Assembly (NCBI RefSeq): GCF_000381925.1 | Contig: NZ_KB907308.1 | Span: 124,001-188,000 of the forward strand | Reading direction: 5' to 3' | Length of the DNA stretch: 64,000 nt | Origin: Nocardia sp. BMG111209 | GTDB taxonomy: Bacteria > Actinomycetota > Actinomycetes > Mycobacteriales > Mycobacteriaceae | Shown: positions 8,427-23,960 of the stretch, piece by piece | How the letters are laid out: every line of letters starts with the position of its first letter | Numbering within the stretch: position 1 is the first letter of the stretch | Notes under the pieces: model-generated | What the model was told of the DNA's origin: nothing | The model's database searches: none | Seen by the model: the letters and a program-made list of their open reading frames with translations, nothing else | Position numbers and translations under genes: made by a program

Positions 8427-9296
8427 CTAGGCTCCGGCGCCGCTCAGGTAGTGGGCGGCGATCTCGTCGCTGGTGGTCAGCCACACCCCCGGATGGTTCG
8501 CGACGTAGTCCAGCGCCTCGTCCAGGTAGCGCCGCCGGAACGCCTGCCCGATGACGAACGGATGCAGGGCCAGCGCCATCACTCGGCCGCTGTCGGCGGA
8601 GTCGGCGTACAACTGATCCAGCTGATCGCGCACCATCCGGACGAAATCGGGACCGGTCAGCCCCTTGCTGACGAAGACGCCGATGTCGTTGAGCTCCACC
8701 GAATACGGCAGGCTCAGCACGCCGGGCACGTTCAGGTGGTAGGGCCGGTCGTCGTTGGTCCAGTCCAGGGTGTAGCTCAGGCCCAGTTCGGCCAGCAGTT
8801 CCGCGGTGTGGAAGGTCTCGGTCAGCCCGGGTCCCATCCAGCCGCGTGGGCGGGCGCCGGTGGCCCGCTCGATCGTATCGACGATGTCGCGCAGCAGGTT
8901 TCGCTCCTCGTCACGCGAATAACCGCTGTGCAGATGGCTGTTGCTGCTGCCGTGTGCCAGCCAGGTCCAGTCGCGCTGCTTCCCGGCCGTGATGATCTGC
9001 GGATATCGTTCGGCGACATCGGAATTCAGCAGTGCGCTGGCCCGGATGCCGTACTTGTCGAGCAGTTCGAGTACCCGCCAGAAGCCGACCCGGGGGCCGT
9101 AGTCGCGCCAGCCGTAGTTCAGCGGGTCCGGGGTCAGCGCCGTGGTGCCCTCGTAGGTCGCGGTGCCGGGCAGATCGGCGTAGAAGTGCTCGATGTTCAG
9201 GCCGAGGTAGAACGCGACGCGCTTGTCACCGGGCCAGTGGATCGGCTCCCGCTCGGTGATGGGACTGTAGTCGAAGAGGGTGAGGTCGGTGCTCAT
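8427..9296 (-). CDS. Polysaccharide deacetylase-like (CE4/PuuE type) hydrolase
   Basis: 289 aa. It has the NodB-type fold of metal-dependent deacetylases, with ALLNSDVAERYP, the WLAHGSSNSHLHSGYSRDEE segment, RPRGWMGPGLTETFHT and ALALHPFVIGQ. The family includes chitooligosaccharide deacetylases and the allantoinase PuuE; the absence of a signal peptide and the length of about 290 aa favour a cytoplasmic PuuE-like amidohydrolase rather than a cell-wall deacetylase. It is divergent from a MerR regulator with a clear operator in the 65-bp gap, so it is very probably the target gene. The normal first DD pair of classical CE4 enzymes is not obvious here (NIEHF instead). Confidence 0.82.
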   Translation of the reverse strand: MSTDLTLFDYSPITEREPIHWPGDKRVAFYLGLNIEHFYADLPGTATYEGTTALTPDPLNYGWRDYGPRVGFWRVLELLDKYGIRASALLNSDVAERYPQIITAGKQRDWTWLAHGSSNSHLHSGYSRDEERNLLRDIVDTIERATGARPRGWMGPGLTETFHTAELLAELGLSYTLDWTNDDRPYHLNVPGVLSLPYSVELNDIGVFVSKGLTGPDFVRMVRDQLDQLYADSADSGRVMALALHPFVIGQAFRRRYLDEALDYVANHPGVWLTTSDEIAAHYLSGAGA

Positions 9297-9310
9297 GCGG
9301 CTATCCTCGA

Positions 9311-9332
9311 ACCATCACACAGATGTGAAGGT
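9311..9332. promoter_or_regulatory. MerR-type operator between deacetylase and merR-like gene
   Basis: Inverted repeat ACCATCACA - 4 nt - TGTGAAGGT (8 of 9 positions pair). On the minus strand it overlaps a -35-like TTGACC directed to the deacetylase gene. Site and position are typical for a MerR protein that twists its target promoter. Confidence 0.65.
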
Positions 9333-9361
9333 CAACCGAGAATTCCTGTGAGGTAGGACAT

Positions 9362-9730
9362 ATGCGCATCAGCGAGCTGGCGGAGCGCACCGGTACCCCG
9401 GCCCGGCTGCTGCGCTACTACGAGGAGCAGGGCCTGATCCGAGTCGGCCGCTCCCCCAACGGCTATCGCGACTACGACGAGCGGCTCGCCGACCAGGTGA
9501 TCCACATCCGCGGCCTGCTGGACGCGGGGCTGCCCACCCGGCTGATCAAGCAGATCCTGCCCTGCCTCGAGGATCCCGCCGACATCCATTTCGCCGATGC
9601 CTCACCGGAGATCATCGCCACCCTGGAACAACAGCGCGACCGCCTCACCCAGCGCATCGAACTGCTCACCCGCAACCGTGACGCGATGACGGCCTATGTC
9701 GCCTCGCTGCGCACCTGCACCGGCGTCTGA
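9362..9730 (+). CDS. MerR family transcriptional regulator
   Basis: 122 aa. The N terminus has the MerR winged helix-turn-helix (MRISELAERTGTPARLLRYYEEQGLI, then GYRDY), followed by a long helix (residues about 80-115: LEQQRDRLTQRIELLTRNRDAMTAYV) that makes the antiparallel dimer coiled coil. There is almost no effector domain after it, and only one cysteine near the end, so it is not an obvious metal sensor. Divergent from the deacetylase gene, with a dyad operator between them. Confidence 0.9.
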   Translation: MRISELAERTGTPARLLRYYEEQGLIRVGRSPNGYRDYDERLADQVIHIRGLLDAGLPTRLIKQILPCLEDPADIHFADASPEIIATLEQQRDRLTQRIELLTRNRDAMTAYVASLRTCTGV

Positions 9731-9800
9731 GCCGCGACCGCGACGCCCGGGTGGTGTCGCGCTCCCCGTGAATCCGCTCGCGCCCGTGCCGGATTCACAG

Positions 9801-10805
9801 TCACTCGACCTTCCAGGTGACCCCGTGCCCGGTGAGGAAATCGAGGAAGTCGGCGGGGTCGAAGGCCAGGGCGGGCGGTAGCGCGCCGGCGGGCACACCA
9901 CCCGCCGCGAGCCGGCGCGCACCCTCGACCGCGATCACCGCGGTGAGCCCGTAGGCGTCCGGGCCGGTCACCCATCCCCGGGCCGTGGCGCCGTCACCCG
10001 CGGTCGCCGCCGCGAGCATCAGCCAGCGACCGGCCGCGCGCTGCTGCGCGTCGACCACCTCCGGCACCGATTCCACGACGTCGGCGGTCAGGCCCGCGAA
10101 CAGCGCCGCGGTCTCGGCCCGGATCGCCGAGCGCACCCGCCCCGCAGTGACGTGGCGGGGAATCGTGGCCACGCCGGGCAGCGGGAACGACTGCACCGCA
10201 ACCGGTTCCGGCTCACCGGGGGCCGTGATCGGCGCGACCGGGGCCAGGGGCGCCGCGCGCCACTGCCCGTCGGCGTATTCGAGCGGCTCCCGTTCGGCCA
10301 CCGCCACCATGGATCGCGCGGTGCCGCGCGACGCGCCACCGTCGCGGCGCAGATCGGCGATCAGCAGATCGGCCACCTCCGGCAGCCGGGCCGCGGTCAG
10401 GTGCGCGATCAGGTCACCGGGCCCGCCGTCGTCGGCCATCCCGGGTACCACGGTCACCCCGGCCGCCTCGGCGGCCGGGCCCACGGTCCGCAGCACCTCG
10501 TGCAGATAGTGCAGTTCGCCGGTGGTGTCGACGTAGTGACAGCCGGCCGCGAGGGCCGCGCGGATCACCGGCTCACCCCAGCGGGTGAACGGTCCCGCGC
10601 AGTTGACGACCGCCGCGCAGTCGCCGAATGCCCGCGCCAGCGCCGGGATGTCGTCCAGATCCGCCACCCGGATCTCGGCGTCGGCGACGGCGCGCAGTCG
10701 TATCTCGTTGCGGCCCACCAGGACCGGTTGCAGTTCGCGGCGGATCAGTTCGGCCGCCACCAGGCGGCCGGTGAATCCGCTCGCGCCGTATACGGCGATC
10801 TTCAT
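9801..10805 (-). CDS. Saccharopine dehydrogenase-like NAD(P)-binding oxidoreductase
   Basis: 334 aa. Rossmann motif YGASGFTG at the very N terminus, then VNCAGPF, the YVDTTGE motif and VVPGMADDGGPGDL, all typical of the saccharopine dehydrogenase/trans-acting enoyl reductase superfamily of mycolic-acid bacteria. Those relatives reduce or isomerise lipid or polyketide intermediates; the substrate here is open. It is divergent from an AraC regulator with a 152-bp gap, which suggests local control. Confidence 0.85.
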   Translation of the reverse strand: MKIAVYGASGFTGRLVAAELIRRELQPVLVGRNEIRLRAVADAEIRVADLDDIPALARAFGDCAAVVNCAGPFTRWGEPVIRAALAAGCHYVDTTGELHYLHEVLRTVGPAAEAAGVTVVPGMADDGGPGDLIAHLTAARLPEVADLLIADLRRDGGASRGTARSMVAVAEREPLEYADGQWRAAPLAPVAPITAPGEPEPVAVQSFPLPGVATIPRHVTAGRVRSAIRAETAALFAGLTADVVESVPEVVDAQQRAAGRWLMLAAATAGDGATARGWVTGPDAYGLTAVIAVEGARRLAAGGVPAGALPPALAFDPADFLDFLTGHGVTWKVE

Positions 10806-10957
10806 GAGTCTGGTACTCCGTCGGTCGGAGGTCGGGAACCGGCGGTCGCCGGCTCCCGATCCACGCTAGGAACGCGCGGTCGCGCGGAGGATGTCCGAAC
10901 TACCGCCGCGGATATCCGATCGTCCGGGACCCGCCCGCGGCGCAATAGGGTTGTGGG

Positions 10958-11830
10958 GTGGATGTTCTCAGCGATGTCGTGGCCGAGTTGCGGATCGGCG
11001 CGCCGCATTCGTCCCGGACCGAGCGCCGCGCGCCGTGGGACGACCGGTTCCCGCCGACCGCGGCGGTGGGATTCCATCTGGTGCTGCGCGGCGGGTGCCG
11101 GTTGACCGCGGCCGGGCAGCCGCCGCTGCGGCTCGGCGCGGGCGATGTGGTGCTGCTGCCGCGCGGGGCCGCGCATTCGATCGGCGACCACACCGTCGGC
11201 GCACCCACCGTCCTGCTCTGTGGCGCTTACCGTTTCGACCGTTCCCGGCGGCATCCGCTGCTGACCGAACTACCCGAGGTGCTGCATCTGGCCGCCGGGC
11301 CCCGGCGGCCCGCCGCCTTGGACACCGCGCTGGACCTGCTGACCCGCGAACTCGACACCGATCCCGATTCCGGCGCCGTCGGGCCGCTGCTGGAGATCCT
11401 GCTGCTGTTCATGCTGCGCGCCTGGTACGACGGCCGGGACCGGGACACCGGCTGGGGTGCGGCGCTGCGCGATCCGGACCTGGGCACGGCGCTGCGCGCG
11501 ATCCACCGCGACCCGGCCCACCCCTGGACCGTGCAGTCCCTGGGCGACCGTGCCCACATGTCGCGCTCGTCGTTCGCGCAGCGGTTCACCGAGACCCTCG
11601 GCGTGGCGCCGCAGACCTACCTCACCCGCTGGCGGATGACGGTGGCGGCGCGGCGGTTACGCGATACCGACGACACGCTGCGGGTGATCGCCGAAAGTGT
11701 CGGCTACACCTCGGAATACGCGTTCGCCAAGGCGTTCAAGCGCGAATTCGGCGTCGCCCCCGGACGTTACCGGCACACCGCCACGGCCGCGGCCCCCGGC
11801 TATCTCGCCACGGGTAGTACCGCGGAGTGA
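10958..11830 (+). CDS. AraC family regulator with N-terminal cupin domain
   Basis: 290 aa. Residues about 20-100 form a cupin-type sensor (GFHLVLRGGCRL, LGAGDVVLLPRGAAH), and residues about 185-280 hold the two helix-turn-helix motifs of AraC (HMSRSSFAQRFTE, and IAESVGYTSEYAFAKAFKREFGVAPGRYR). The cupin suggests a small-molecule ligand. GTG 10958 has no ribosome binding site, consistent with a leaderless message. It probably regulates the divergent saccharopine dehydrogenase-like gene. Confidence 0.9.
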   Translation: MDVLSDVVAELRIGAPHSSRTERRAPWDDRFPPTAAVGFHLVLRGGCRLTAAGQPPLRLGAGDVVLLPRGAAHSIGDHTVGAPTVLLCGAYRFDRSRRHPLLTELPEVLHLAAGPRRPAALDTALDLLTRELDTDPDSGAVGPLLEILLLFMLRAWYDGRDRDTGWGAALRDPDLGTALRAIHRDPAHPWTVQSLGDRAHMSRSSFAQRFTETLGVAPQTYLTRWRMTVAARRLRDTDDTLRVIAESVGYTSEYAFAKAFKREFGVAPGRYRHTATAAAPGYLATGSTAE

Positions 11831-11881
11831 TCCCGGAATCACCCTCGGGGGTGATGAGCCGCGCGGCCGCGACCCGCCACG

Positions 11882-13351
11882 ATGAGCCGCATGCGACGCA
11901 CATCCGCCACCACACCACCGATCGCGCGGTTCCGCCGCACCGCCCTCTGCCGCATGATGCTGGCGCTGTGCCTCGGGATCGGCGTGATCGCCGTCGCCGG
12001 CGCCACGGCGGCGGCCGATCCGATCGCGTGGCGGCCGTGCCCGGAGAACGCCGGGGTCGACTGCGCCACCGTCACCGTGCCGATCGACCGGTCGCATCCC
12101 GCCGACGGATCGGTCGCCGTGGCGGTGGCCCGCATCCGGGCCCGGGGCGATCGGATCGGCACCCTGATCGAATTACCCGGCGGTCCGGGAAATTCGGGCG
12201 TCGACGCGCTCGTGCACGGTGACCGCTTCTCCCCCGCACTGCACGACCGTTTCGACATCGTCGGCTTCGATCCGCGCGGTGTGCGGCGCACCGCCCCGCT
12301 GCGCTGCGACGCCGGCCTCGCCGCGTGGCCGAACCTCGTGCCCGACACCGGCGGATCGATCGACGAGATCCATTCCTACGCAAAGCGACTCGCCGACAGC
12401 TGCCGCCGCTACACCGGCCCGGTCGCCGACCGTCTCGACAGCGCCACCGTCGCCGCCGACATCGACGCCCTGCGAGATGCGCTCGGCGAGCAGCGGATCA
12501 GCCTCTACGGCCGCTCCTACGGCACCATGATCGGCCAGTCCTATGCCGAGCAGTTCGGAAACCACGTGCGCGCACTGGTACTCGACAGCGTCGACGACCA
12601 TTCGCTGAGCGGTGCCGAATTCCTCGCGTCCGAGGCCCGCGCCGGACGCGACGCGTTCGCCGGATTCGTGTCCTGGTGCGACCGGACTCCCGGCTGTGCC
12701 CTGCACGGCACCGACGTCGCGGCCCGCTACGACACCCTGTTCCGGCGCGCCGAACGCGGCGACCTGCCCGACCCGTCCGCACCGGGCCGCGCGTACGACC
12801 CGCTGATGTTCAGCCGGGCCGTGACCGCCCGCCTCTACCAGCCCGACCGGCCCGCCCTGGCCGAGGATCTGCGGGCCCTGTCCGACGCACCACCGATATC
12901 GGCTGTCCCGCAACCGATTCCGAGCGACACGGCGGCGCCGATGCCCGAGTACGCGGTGTGTGCGGACTGGACCTTCGACATTCCGGATCAGGCCACCTGG
13001 CAGCGCCTGTGGGCCGAGCAGAACCGCGAGGCCGGGCCGCTGCACGCGCACTTCGCCTGGGGCGCCGCCGCGATCTGCTCCGGCTGGCCCACCCCGCCCC
13101 CGAATCCGGCGCACCTCCCCCGCCTCACCGGCACGCCGCCGATCCTGGTGATGAACGGCCTGCACGACCCCGCCACCCCGTACGAATGGGCCACCTCGGT
13201 CACCGCGCACACCCCCGGCGCGACACTGCTCACCTACGACGGCTGGGGCCACGGCAGCTACGGCCGCACCCCCTGCACCACCGCCGCCGGCGACCACTAC
13301 CTGCTCGACCTCGTACTGCCCGCCCCCGGGACCCATTGTCCCGCAGCGTGA
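11882..13351 (+). CDS. Secreted S33-type alpha/beta hydrolase (tripeptidyl aminopeptidase-like)
   Basis: 489 aa. An N-terminal basic region plus hydrophobic core ending in AAADPIAW is a signal peptide. The mature protein has ELPGGPGNSG (oxyanion hole), the nucleophile elbow GRSYG near residue 215, VLDSVDD, and the C-terminal TAP-like domain with MNGLHDPATPY and a final GWGHGSYGRTPC with the catalytic His. Relatives release tripeptides or cleave prodrug esters outside the cell. Starts 50 bp after the AraC gene on the same strand. Confidence 0.9.
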   Translation: MSRMRRTSATTPPIARFRRTALCRMMLALCLGIGVIAVAGATAAADPIAWRPCPENAGVDCATVTVPIDRSHPADGSVAVAVARIRARGDRIGTLIELPGGPGNSGVDALVHGDRFSPALHDRFDIVGFDPRGVRRTAPLRCDAGLAAWPNLVPDTGGSIDEIHSYAKRLADSCRRYTGPVADRLDSATVAADIDALRDALGEQRISLYGRSYGTMIGQSYAEQFGNHVRALVLDSVDDHSLSGAEFLASEARAGRDAFAGFVSWCDRTPGCALHGTDVAARYDTLFRRAERGDLPDPSAPGRAYDPLMFSRAVTARLYQPDRPALAEDLRALSDAPPISAVPQPIPSDTAAPMPEYAVCADWTFDIPDQATWQRLWAEQNREAGPLHAHFAWGAAAICSGWPTPPPNPAHLPRLTGTPPILVMNGLHDPATPYEWATSVTAHTPGATLLTYDGWGHGSYGRTPCTTAAGDHYLLDLVLPAPGTHCPAA

Positions 13352-13412
13352 TCCGGCGGCGGGCCCGCCCTGCCCGCGGTGCCCGCCCCGGCCGGGGCAA
13401 CCACCCGATATT

Positions 13413-13428
13413 TTGACCGAACGGTCCA
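13413..13428. promoter_or_regulatory. TetR-type operator upstream of TetR/SDR pair
   Basis: TTGACCGAACGGTCCA, with a perfect GACCG/CGGTC dyad, 22 bp before the TetR start. It has the same 16-bp layout as sites near the TetR and SDR genes at 48.8-49.5 kb, so autoregulation is likely. Confidence 0.6.
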
Positions 13429-13449
13429 GATACGGCTAGGGTGACCGGC

Positions 13450-14031
13450 ATGCCGAGAACCAAGGAGTTCGACCCGGCCACCGTGCTGGAACGCGCGGTG
13501 GAGCTGTTCTGGGAGCGCGGATACGAGGCGACCTCCCTGTCGGACCTGGTCGCGCACCTCGGCATCGCGAAGGCGAGCATCTACGCCACCTTCGGCGGTA
13601 AACAGGAATTCTTCGCCAGGGCGCTGCAACGCTATCTCGACCGCACCGATCCGCTGATCATGGCCCAGTTGTCCCAGCCCGGCCCGGTACTGCCCGCGGT
13701 GCGGGCCCTGGTGAACCGATTCGTCAGCGAGGCCGCCGAGGACGCGCCCCGCCGCGGCTGCATGGTGGTCAACAGCGCGGTCGAATTCGCGGGCCGCGAC
13801 CGCGAGGTCACCCGCCTGGTCGAATCCAGTTGGTCCCATCTCGAAACGACCCTGACCTCGGCACTCCTGCGCGCACGAGCCCAGGGCGAACTACCCCCCG
13901 AGGCCGACGCCCGCGCTCTCGCTCGCTTCCTGCTGGTCTTCCTCCAGGGCGTGCGGGTCCTGGAACGGACCCCCGAAGCCGCCGCCCGCCTGCACGACGC
14001 GGCCCGGATCGCCCTCACCATCCTGGCCTGA
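13450..14031 (+). CDS. TetR/AcrR family transcriptional regulator
   Basis: 193 aa. HTH of the TetR type at residues about 10-55 (VELFWERGYEATSLSDL, IAKASIYATFGGKQEFF), then a ligand domain with RRGCMVVNSAVE, a stretch common to TetR proteins that sense lipophilic or reactive aldehydes/quinones and control SDR genes. I use ATG 13450; GTG 13441 is an alternative. The downstream SDR gene (14119) lies 87 bp away and is the likely target together with the regulator itself. Confidence 0.92.
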   Translation: MPRTKEFDPATVLERAVELFWERGYEATSLSDLVAHLGIAKASIYATFGGKQEFFARALQRYLDRTDPLIMAQLSQPGPVLPAVRALVNRFVSEAAEDAPRRGCMVVNSAVEFAGRDREVTRLVESSWSHLETTLTSALLRARAQGELPPEADARALARFLLVFLQGVRVLERTPEAAARLHDAARIALTILA

Positions 14032-14118
14032 CTCCCGGACCGGCCCGAGCGCACCGGCCATCCCCCGCCGCATCGCCACATCCGAATCAAGACCACTCGT
14101 TCCAGAAAGAGAGATCCA

Positions 14119-14883
14119 GTGAGCACCCGTTTCGACGGCAAGGTCGTCCTGATCACCGGCGGCGCCGGAGCCATCGCCGCCGCCACCGCCCGGGCTTTCA
14201 CCGACCGGGGCGCCACCGTCGTACTGGCCGGCCGCGACCCCGACGCCCTGGCCACCGCCGCGGCCGCCGTCCACACCCCGGGCAACGCCGAAACAGATTG
14301 GCTCACCGCCGATGTCACCGACAGCACCCAACTCGCGGCCGCGGTCGCCGAGGTGGTCCGCCGCCACAGCGGCCTGCACGTGGCCGTGAACAACGCGGGC
14401 ATCTTCGCCCCCTTCAGCCCCCTCGCCGATCTCGACGAAAAGCTCTGGCACACCACGCTGGACGTCAACCTGACCGGCGTCTTCCTGTCGATGAAACACG
14501 AGATCGCCCATATGCGCGAGCACGGCGGCGGCACCATCGTGAACATCTCCTCCAACATCGGCGCCCATCGCCGCCTGCGCGGCACCGCCGCCTACACCGC
14601 CGCGAAGGCCGCCGTCAGCGCCCTGACCCGCGCCGCCGCCCTCGACCACATCGCCGACGGCATCCGCATCACCGCCGTGAGTCCCGGCGCCACCGACACC
14701 CCGATGTCCATGGCCCCCGGCGAAACCCCCGCCGACCGCGACGCCCGCATCGCCGCCGCCACCCCCGCCGGCCGCATCGGCACCCCCGCCGAGGTGGCCG
14801 CCGCCATCCTCTGGCTCGCCTCCGACGACGCGAGCTACATAGTCGGCCACGACCTCGTCATCGACGGCGGCACCTCCGCCTGA
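14119..14883 (+). CDS. SDR family NAD(P)-dependent oxidoreductase
   Basis: 254 aa. Classical short-chain dehydrogenase: nucleotide-binding TGGAGAIA, NNAG, catalytic Ser region (IVNISSN), and YTAAK with the catalytic Tyr and Lys; the C terminus VIDGGTSA is typical. Codon use is strongly biased to C at third positions. GTG start with GAGAG upstream. In an apparent two-gene unit with the TetR gene before it; the oxidised alcohol cannot be predicted. Confidence 0.93.
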   Translation: MSTRFDGKVVLITGGAGAIAAATARAFTDRGATVVLAGRDPDALATAAAAVHTPGNAETDWLTADVTDSTQLAAAVAEVVRRHSGLHVAVNNAGIFAPFSPLADLDEKLWHTTLDVNLTGVFLSMKHEIAHMREHGGGTIVNISSNIGAHRRLRGTAAYTAAKAAVSALTRAAALDHIADGIRITAVSPGATDTPMSMAPGETPADRDARIAAATPAGRIGTPAEVAAAILWLASDDASYIVGHDLVIDGGTSA

Positions 14884-14906
14884 CCCGGAACCCTCTGTGG
14901 CACAAG

Positions 14907-15315
14907 CTATTCGACCGGCGGCCGGCGGTAGCGCCGGAGGGCCTCCGCGTAGGCCTCGTCCACCGTGAGCTCACCGGTGACGAGGCGTTCGCCCGGGGCG
15001 ACGAGATCCGGGGACGGTTCGGGCCCTTCGGCCCGCACCCGAGGCCGCGGCGGTGGCGTCGGCCCGGCATCGGGACAGCTGTTCCCGCAACTCGTCGCAC
15101 TCCCGGCGAAGCGCCTGCAACGCTTCCGCACCCTCGCGATAGGCCCGGTAGGACAGCAGTACGGCCTCGGCCTCGTGGTGCGCGCCGAAGACGACCGGTG
15201 GCGCGGCGGCGCCTTCGGCCCGGAATTCGCCGACGATCTGCGACAGCTGTTCGTGTACCTCGGCGAGGGGACGGATGAGCAGGGGTGGCGGCACGCTCTC
15301 GACGATACCGACCAT
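14907..15315 (-). pseudogene. Hypothetical protein with coiled coil, apparently frameshifted
   Basis: From ATG 15315 the frame reads a plausible protein (MVGIVESVPPPLLIRPLAEV, AHHEAEAVLLSYRAYREGAE, then a helical ALQALRRECDELREQL) up to about 15050, after which it degrades to arginine/proline noise. Skipping one base near 15040-15058 moves to a frame with a sensible C terminus: PEPSPDLVAPGERLVTGELT and DEAYAEALRRYRRPPVE, stop at 14907. I therefore read one gene of about 135 codons carrying one extra base, either real or a sequencing error. It is divergent from argC with only 50 bp between, so its promoter overlaps the ARG box. No family recognised. Confidence 0.5.
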
Positions 15316-15337
15316 GCGCGCACCCCCATCGTGAATG

Positions 15338-21273
<5,936 letters not shown>

Positions 21274-21280
21274 GCACGGG

Positions 21281-21835
21281 TCAGTCGCCCGATCCGGTGG
21301 CCGCCCGCGCCGCCGGGCTGCGCAGGGCCGGCGCCAGATGCGCCGGCAGGTAGCCCTGGTCGGCCAGCCGCGCGAGCAGCCCACCGCTGGTGAGGATTTC
21401 ACGGATCAGGGGCGGCAGCGGCGCGGTGTGCGCGACGGCCCCGGTGGTCTCGTTGCGGCAGACGCCGACGGCCGGGTCGATCGCGGCCAGGTCGCCGTCG
21501 CGGAACATCCCGGTGACGTCCGGGACCGTGAGCGCGGGCAGTCCGGCGTTGATCGCGTTGCGGAAGAACAGCGAATTGAACTCCTCCGCGAGCAGTGCGC
21601 CCACCCCCAGTTGCAGCAGCAGCGCGGCCACCGGACGCGAGGAGCCGACGCCGAAGTTCCTGCCCGCCACCACGATATCGCCGGGTTCGACGAGATCGGT
21701 CCAGCCGGGCCGGATCTCGTGGAAGACATACCGCGCGGCCTCGGGGATCTCCAGTTTCATCGCATGTGCCGGGTACATCGCGTCGGTGTTCAGCGCGTCG
21801 CCGAAAACCCAGGTCCGGCCGGTGATCACGGTCAT
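21281..21835 (-). CDS. Aconitase-family hydro-lyase, small subunit (LeuD-like)
   Basis: 184 aa, the swivel-domain subunit of a two-part aconitase-family dehydratase. [32 protein letters not shown] and [20 protein letters not shown] are conserved. The normal leucine enzyme has FGCGSSREHAPWAL; here [13 protein letters not shown] shows a different substrate loop, as in the LeuD/DmdB/HacB branch. It overlaps the large-subunit gene by 4 bp and ends 7 bp from the argR stop (convergent). Part of a four-gene catabolic operon, so I do not think it is leucine biosynthetic leuD. Confidence 0.85.
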   Translation of the reverse strand: MTVITGRTWVFGDALNTDAMYPAHAMKLEIPEAARYVFHEIRPGWTDLVEPGDIVVAGRNFGVGSSRPVAALLLQLGVGALLAEEFNSLFFRNAINAGLPALTVPDVTGMFRDGDLAAIDPAVGVCRNETTGAVAHTAPLPPLIREILTSGGLLARLADQGYLPAHLAPALRSPAARAATGSGD

Positions 21836-23079
21836 GCGGTCACACTCCTCGGGTCGGTGATGCGGCCGGTGACGGCGGAGGCGGCGACGGTCGCCGGGGA
21901 GGCGAGGTAGATGTCGGCGTCGGGACTGCCCATCCGGCCGGTGAAGTTGCGGGTGCTCGACGTCAGGCACACCTCGCCCGGACCGACGACACCCATGTGG
22001 TAACCGAAGCAGGCGCCGCAGGTCGAATTCGTCACCACCGCACCGGCATCGGCGAGAATCTGCAGATAACCCAGTCGCATCGCCTCCCGATACACCTGCT
22101 GCGAGGCCGGCGTGACCAGCAGCCGCACCCCGGGCGCCACGGTCCGCCCGCGCAGGATCTGCGCGGCGACCCGCAGATCCGACAACTGGCCGTTGGCGCA
22201 GGATCCGATGAAAGCCTGGTCGATGCGCCGGGATTCGATCTGCGAGACCGGTACGCCGTTGCGGCTCACCGTGCCCGGCCGCGCGACGTACGGCTCCAGG
22301 GCCGACAGGTCCAGGGTGCGCACGTCGAGGTATGCGGCGCCGGGATCGGCCGCCGCCGCGGCGTAGTCGTCGATGCCGCGCTCGGACAGGTGTTCCCGCA
22401 ACCGATCGTCGACGCCGAAGGTGGCGAAATCCGCGGAGATCTCGGCGGCCTGGGTCGCGATGGTGCGCCGGTCCTCGATCGGCACGCTCGCCAGCCCCGG
22501 CCCGCCGAACTCCAGATTGGAGTTGGTGGCGTCGCCGTACCGCGCGGCCAGGTACAGGAAGACGTCCTTGCCGTTGATCCCCTGGGGCAGTTCACCTTCC
22601 AGCTCGTACCGGATGGTGGGCGCGACCTGGAACCAGGTGTGCCCGGTGCACAGGATCGAGAACACCTCGGCGGGACCGAGTCCGCGGGCGGCGGTGTTGT
22701 AGGCGCCGCCGGCGCAGGTGTGGGAATCGGTGCAGGTGAGCACCTCGCCGGGCCGGGCCAGTCCGTTCTCGGCGATCACCTGATGGCAGATGCCGTGCCG
22801 CCCGACATCGTAGAAGTTCTCGATCCCGAAGTCCGCCACGAACTTCCGGGCCTTCGGGCCACCGGCGGCATCCTTCGCGGTGGGCGCCGGGACCGCGTGG
22901 TCCATGACCACCGCGACCTTCGCCGGATCGTGGATGCGGGCGGGCTGGATCCAGGAGGTGGCGAACTGCAGGTCGATCAGGACACACATGTCGACCTCGA
23001 CGATCACCGTATCGCCCGGCCGTACCAGTGGCACACCGGCCTTGCGGGCCAGCAGATTCTCGATCATGGTCATGGCCAT
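21832..23079 (-). CDS. Aconitase-family hydro-lyase, large subunit (LeuC-like)
   Basis: 415 aa. The three [4Fe-4S] cysteines are in FIGSCANG and [28 protein letters not shown] and [20 protein letters not shown] are family signatures. Related enzymes are 3-isopropylmalate, homoaconitate, citraconate/citramalate and dimethylmaleate hydratases. Start is uncertain: ATG 23079 is 11 nt after GGAAGGA, and ATG 23073 overlaps the upstream stop as ATGA; I use 23079. Context with a PrpB-family lyase and MmgE/PrpD protein points to breakdown of a branched C5-C7 di- or tricarboxylate. Confidence 0.87.
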   Translation of the reverse strand: MAMTMIENLLARKAGVPLVRPGDTVIVEVDMCVLIDLQFATSWIQPARIHDPAKVAVVMDHAVPAPTAKDAAGGPKARKFVADFGIENFYDVGRHGICHQVIAENGLARPGEVLTCTDSHTCAGGAYNTAARGLGPAEVFSILCTGHTWFQVAPTIRYELEGELPQGINGKDVFLYLAARYGDATNSNLEFGGPGLASVPIEDRRTIATQAAEISADFATFGVDDRLREHLSERGIDDYAAAAADPGAAYLDVRTLDLSALEPYVARPGTVSRNGVPVSQIESRRIDQAFIGSCANGQLSDLRVAAQILRGRTVAPGVRLLVTPASQQVYREAMRLGYLQILADAGAVVTNSTCGACFGYHMGVVGPGEVCLTSSTRNFTGRMGSPDADIYLASPATVAASAVTGRITDPRSVTA

Positions 23080-23960
23080 GGCTGGGTGATTCCTTCCGTG
23101 GGGTGCCGCTCGCCGAGCGCGGACCATTCGGCCAGCCCGACCAGTTCGAAGAATTCCGCCGGCCCGGACGGGGCCAGCAGGGCGGGATCGCGGCCGGCCA
23201 GACCGGCGAGCGCGGTCAGCATGCCGTACGCGGCCGCACCCAGCGCGGCCGACGGGTGGATGGCGATCGCATAGCCGAGTTCGCGCAGCCGGTCCGCGGA
23301 TTCGAGCGGGGTCAGCCCGCCGATCACCAGGTTGATCAGCTTGGGCGCGGACACTTCCCGCGCGATCCGCTCGATCTCGGCCGCGTCCTGCGGGGCCTCC
23401 ACGAAGATCACGTCGGCCCCGGCCGCGGCGTAGGCGTTGGCGCGTTCGATCGCCGCGTCCAGGCCCAGCGGGCCGCGGGCGTCGGTGCGGGCGATCACCA
23501 GCAGATCCGGATCGCGGCGGGCGTCCAGTGCCGCACCGAGTTTGGCGAGGAACTGCTCCGGTCGCACGAGTTCCTTGTCCGGCAGGTGCCCGCACTTCTT
23601 CGGAAAGGCCTGATCCTCCAACTGGATCGCCGCGACCCCCGCCGCCTCGTACTCCCGGACGGTGCGAATCACGTTGAGCGGCGCGCCGTATCCGGTGTCG
23701 GCGTCGGCGATCAGCGGCACCGTCCCGAGCACCCCGGTCAGCATCCGGGCCCGCTCGGCCATCTCGGTCGCGGTGACCAGGCCGATATCGGGCAGCCCGA
23801 ATCCGGCGGCGGCCACCCCGGCGCCGGTGAGGTAGGCCGCGGGAAATCCGACGCGGCGCACCAGCGAGGCCGACAGGCCGTCGAAAACGCCGGGGGCGGT
23901 GATCAATTCACCGGTACCGAGCAGGCCGCGCAGGCCGCTGCGGCGCTCGGCCGCGGTCAC
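23070..23960 (-). CDS. Isocitrate lyase/PEP mutase family carbon-carbon lyase (PrpB-like)
   Basis: 296 aa. TIM-barrel lyase with the catalytic KKCGH signature (FPKKCGHLPDKELV), metal-binding DADTGYG, and LVIARTDARGPLGLDAAIERA. Family members include 2-methylisocitrate lyase, 2,3-dimethylmalate lyase, oxaloacetate hydrolase-like and citramalate-type lyases. GTG start overlapping the MmgE/PrpD stop. No prpC or prpD of the classical methylcitrate cycle is beside it, and aconitase-like genes follow, so dimethylmalate or another methylated malate is a better guess than methylisocitrate, but this is inference. Confidence 0.87.
   Translation of the reverse strand: MTAAERRSGLRGLLGTGELITAPGVFDGLSASLVRRVGFPAAYLTGAGVAAAGFGLPDIGLVTATEMAERARMLTGVLGTVPLIADADTGYGAPLNVIRTVREYEAAGVAAIQLEDQAFPKKCGHLPDKELVRPEQFLAKLGAALDARRDPDLLVIARTDARGPLGLDAAIERANAYAAAGADVIFVEAPQDAAEIERIAREVSAPKLINLVIGGLTPLESADRLRELGYAIAIHPSAALGAAAYGMLTALAGLAGRDPALLAPSGPAEFFELVGLAEWSALGERHPTEGITQPWP

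Noticed and set aside
21281..23079. Leucine biosynthetic leuCD
   Set aside because: The small subunit lacks the usual FGCGSSREH loop, and the genes are embedded in an operon with PrpB-like and MmgE/PrpD genes, so a catabolic role is more likely, though not proven.
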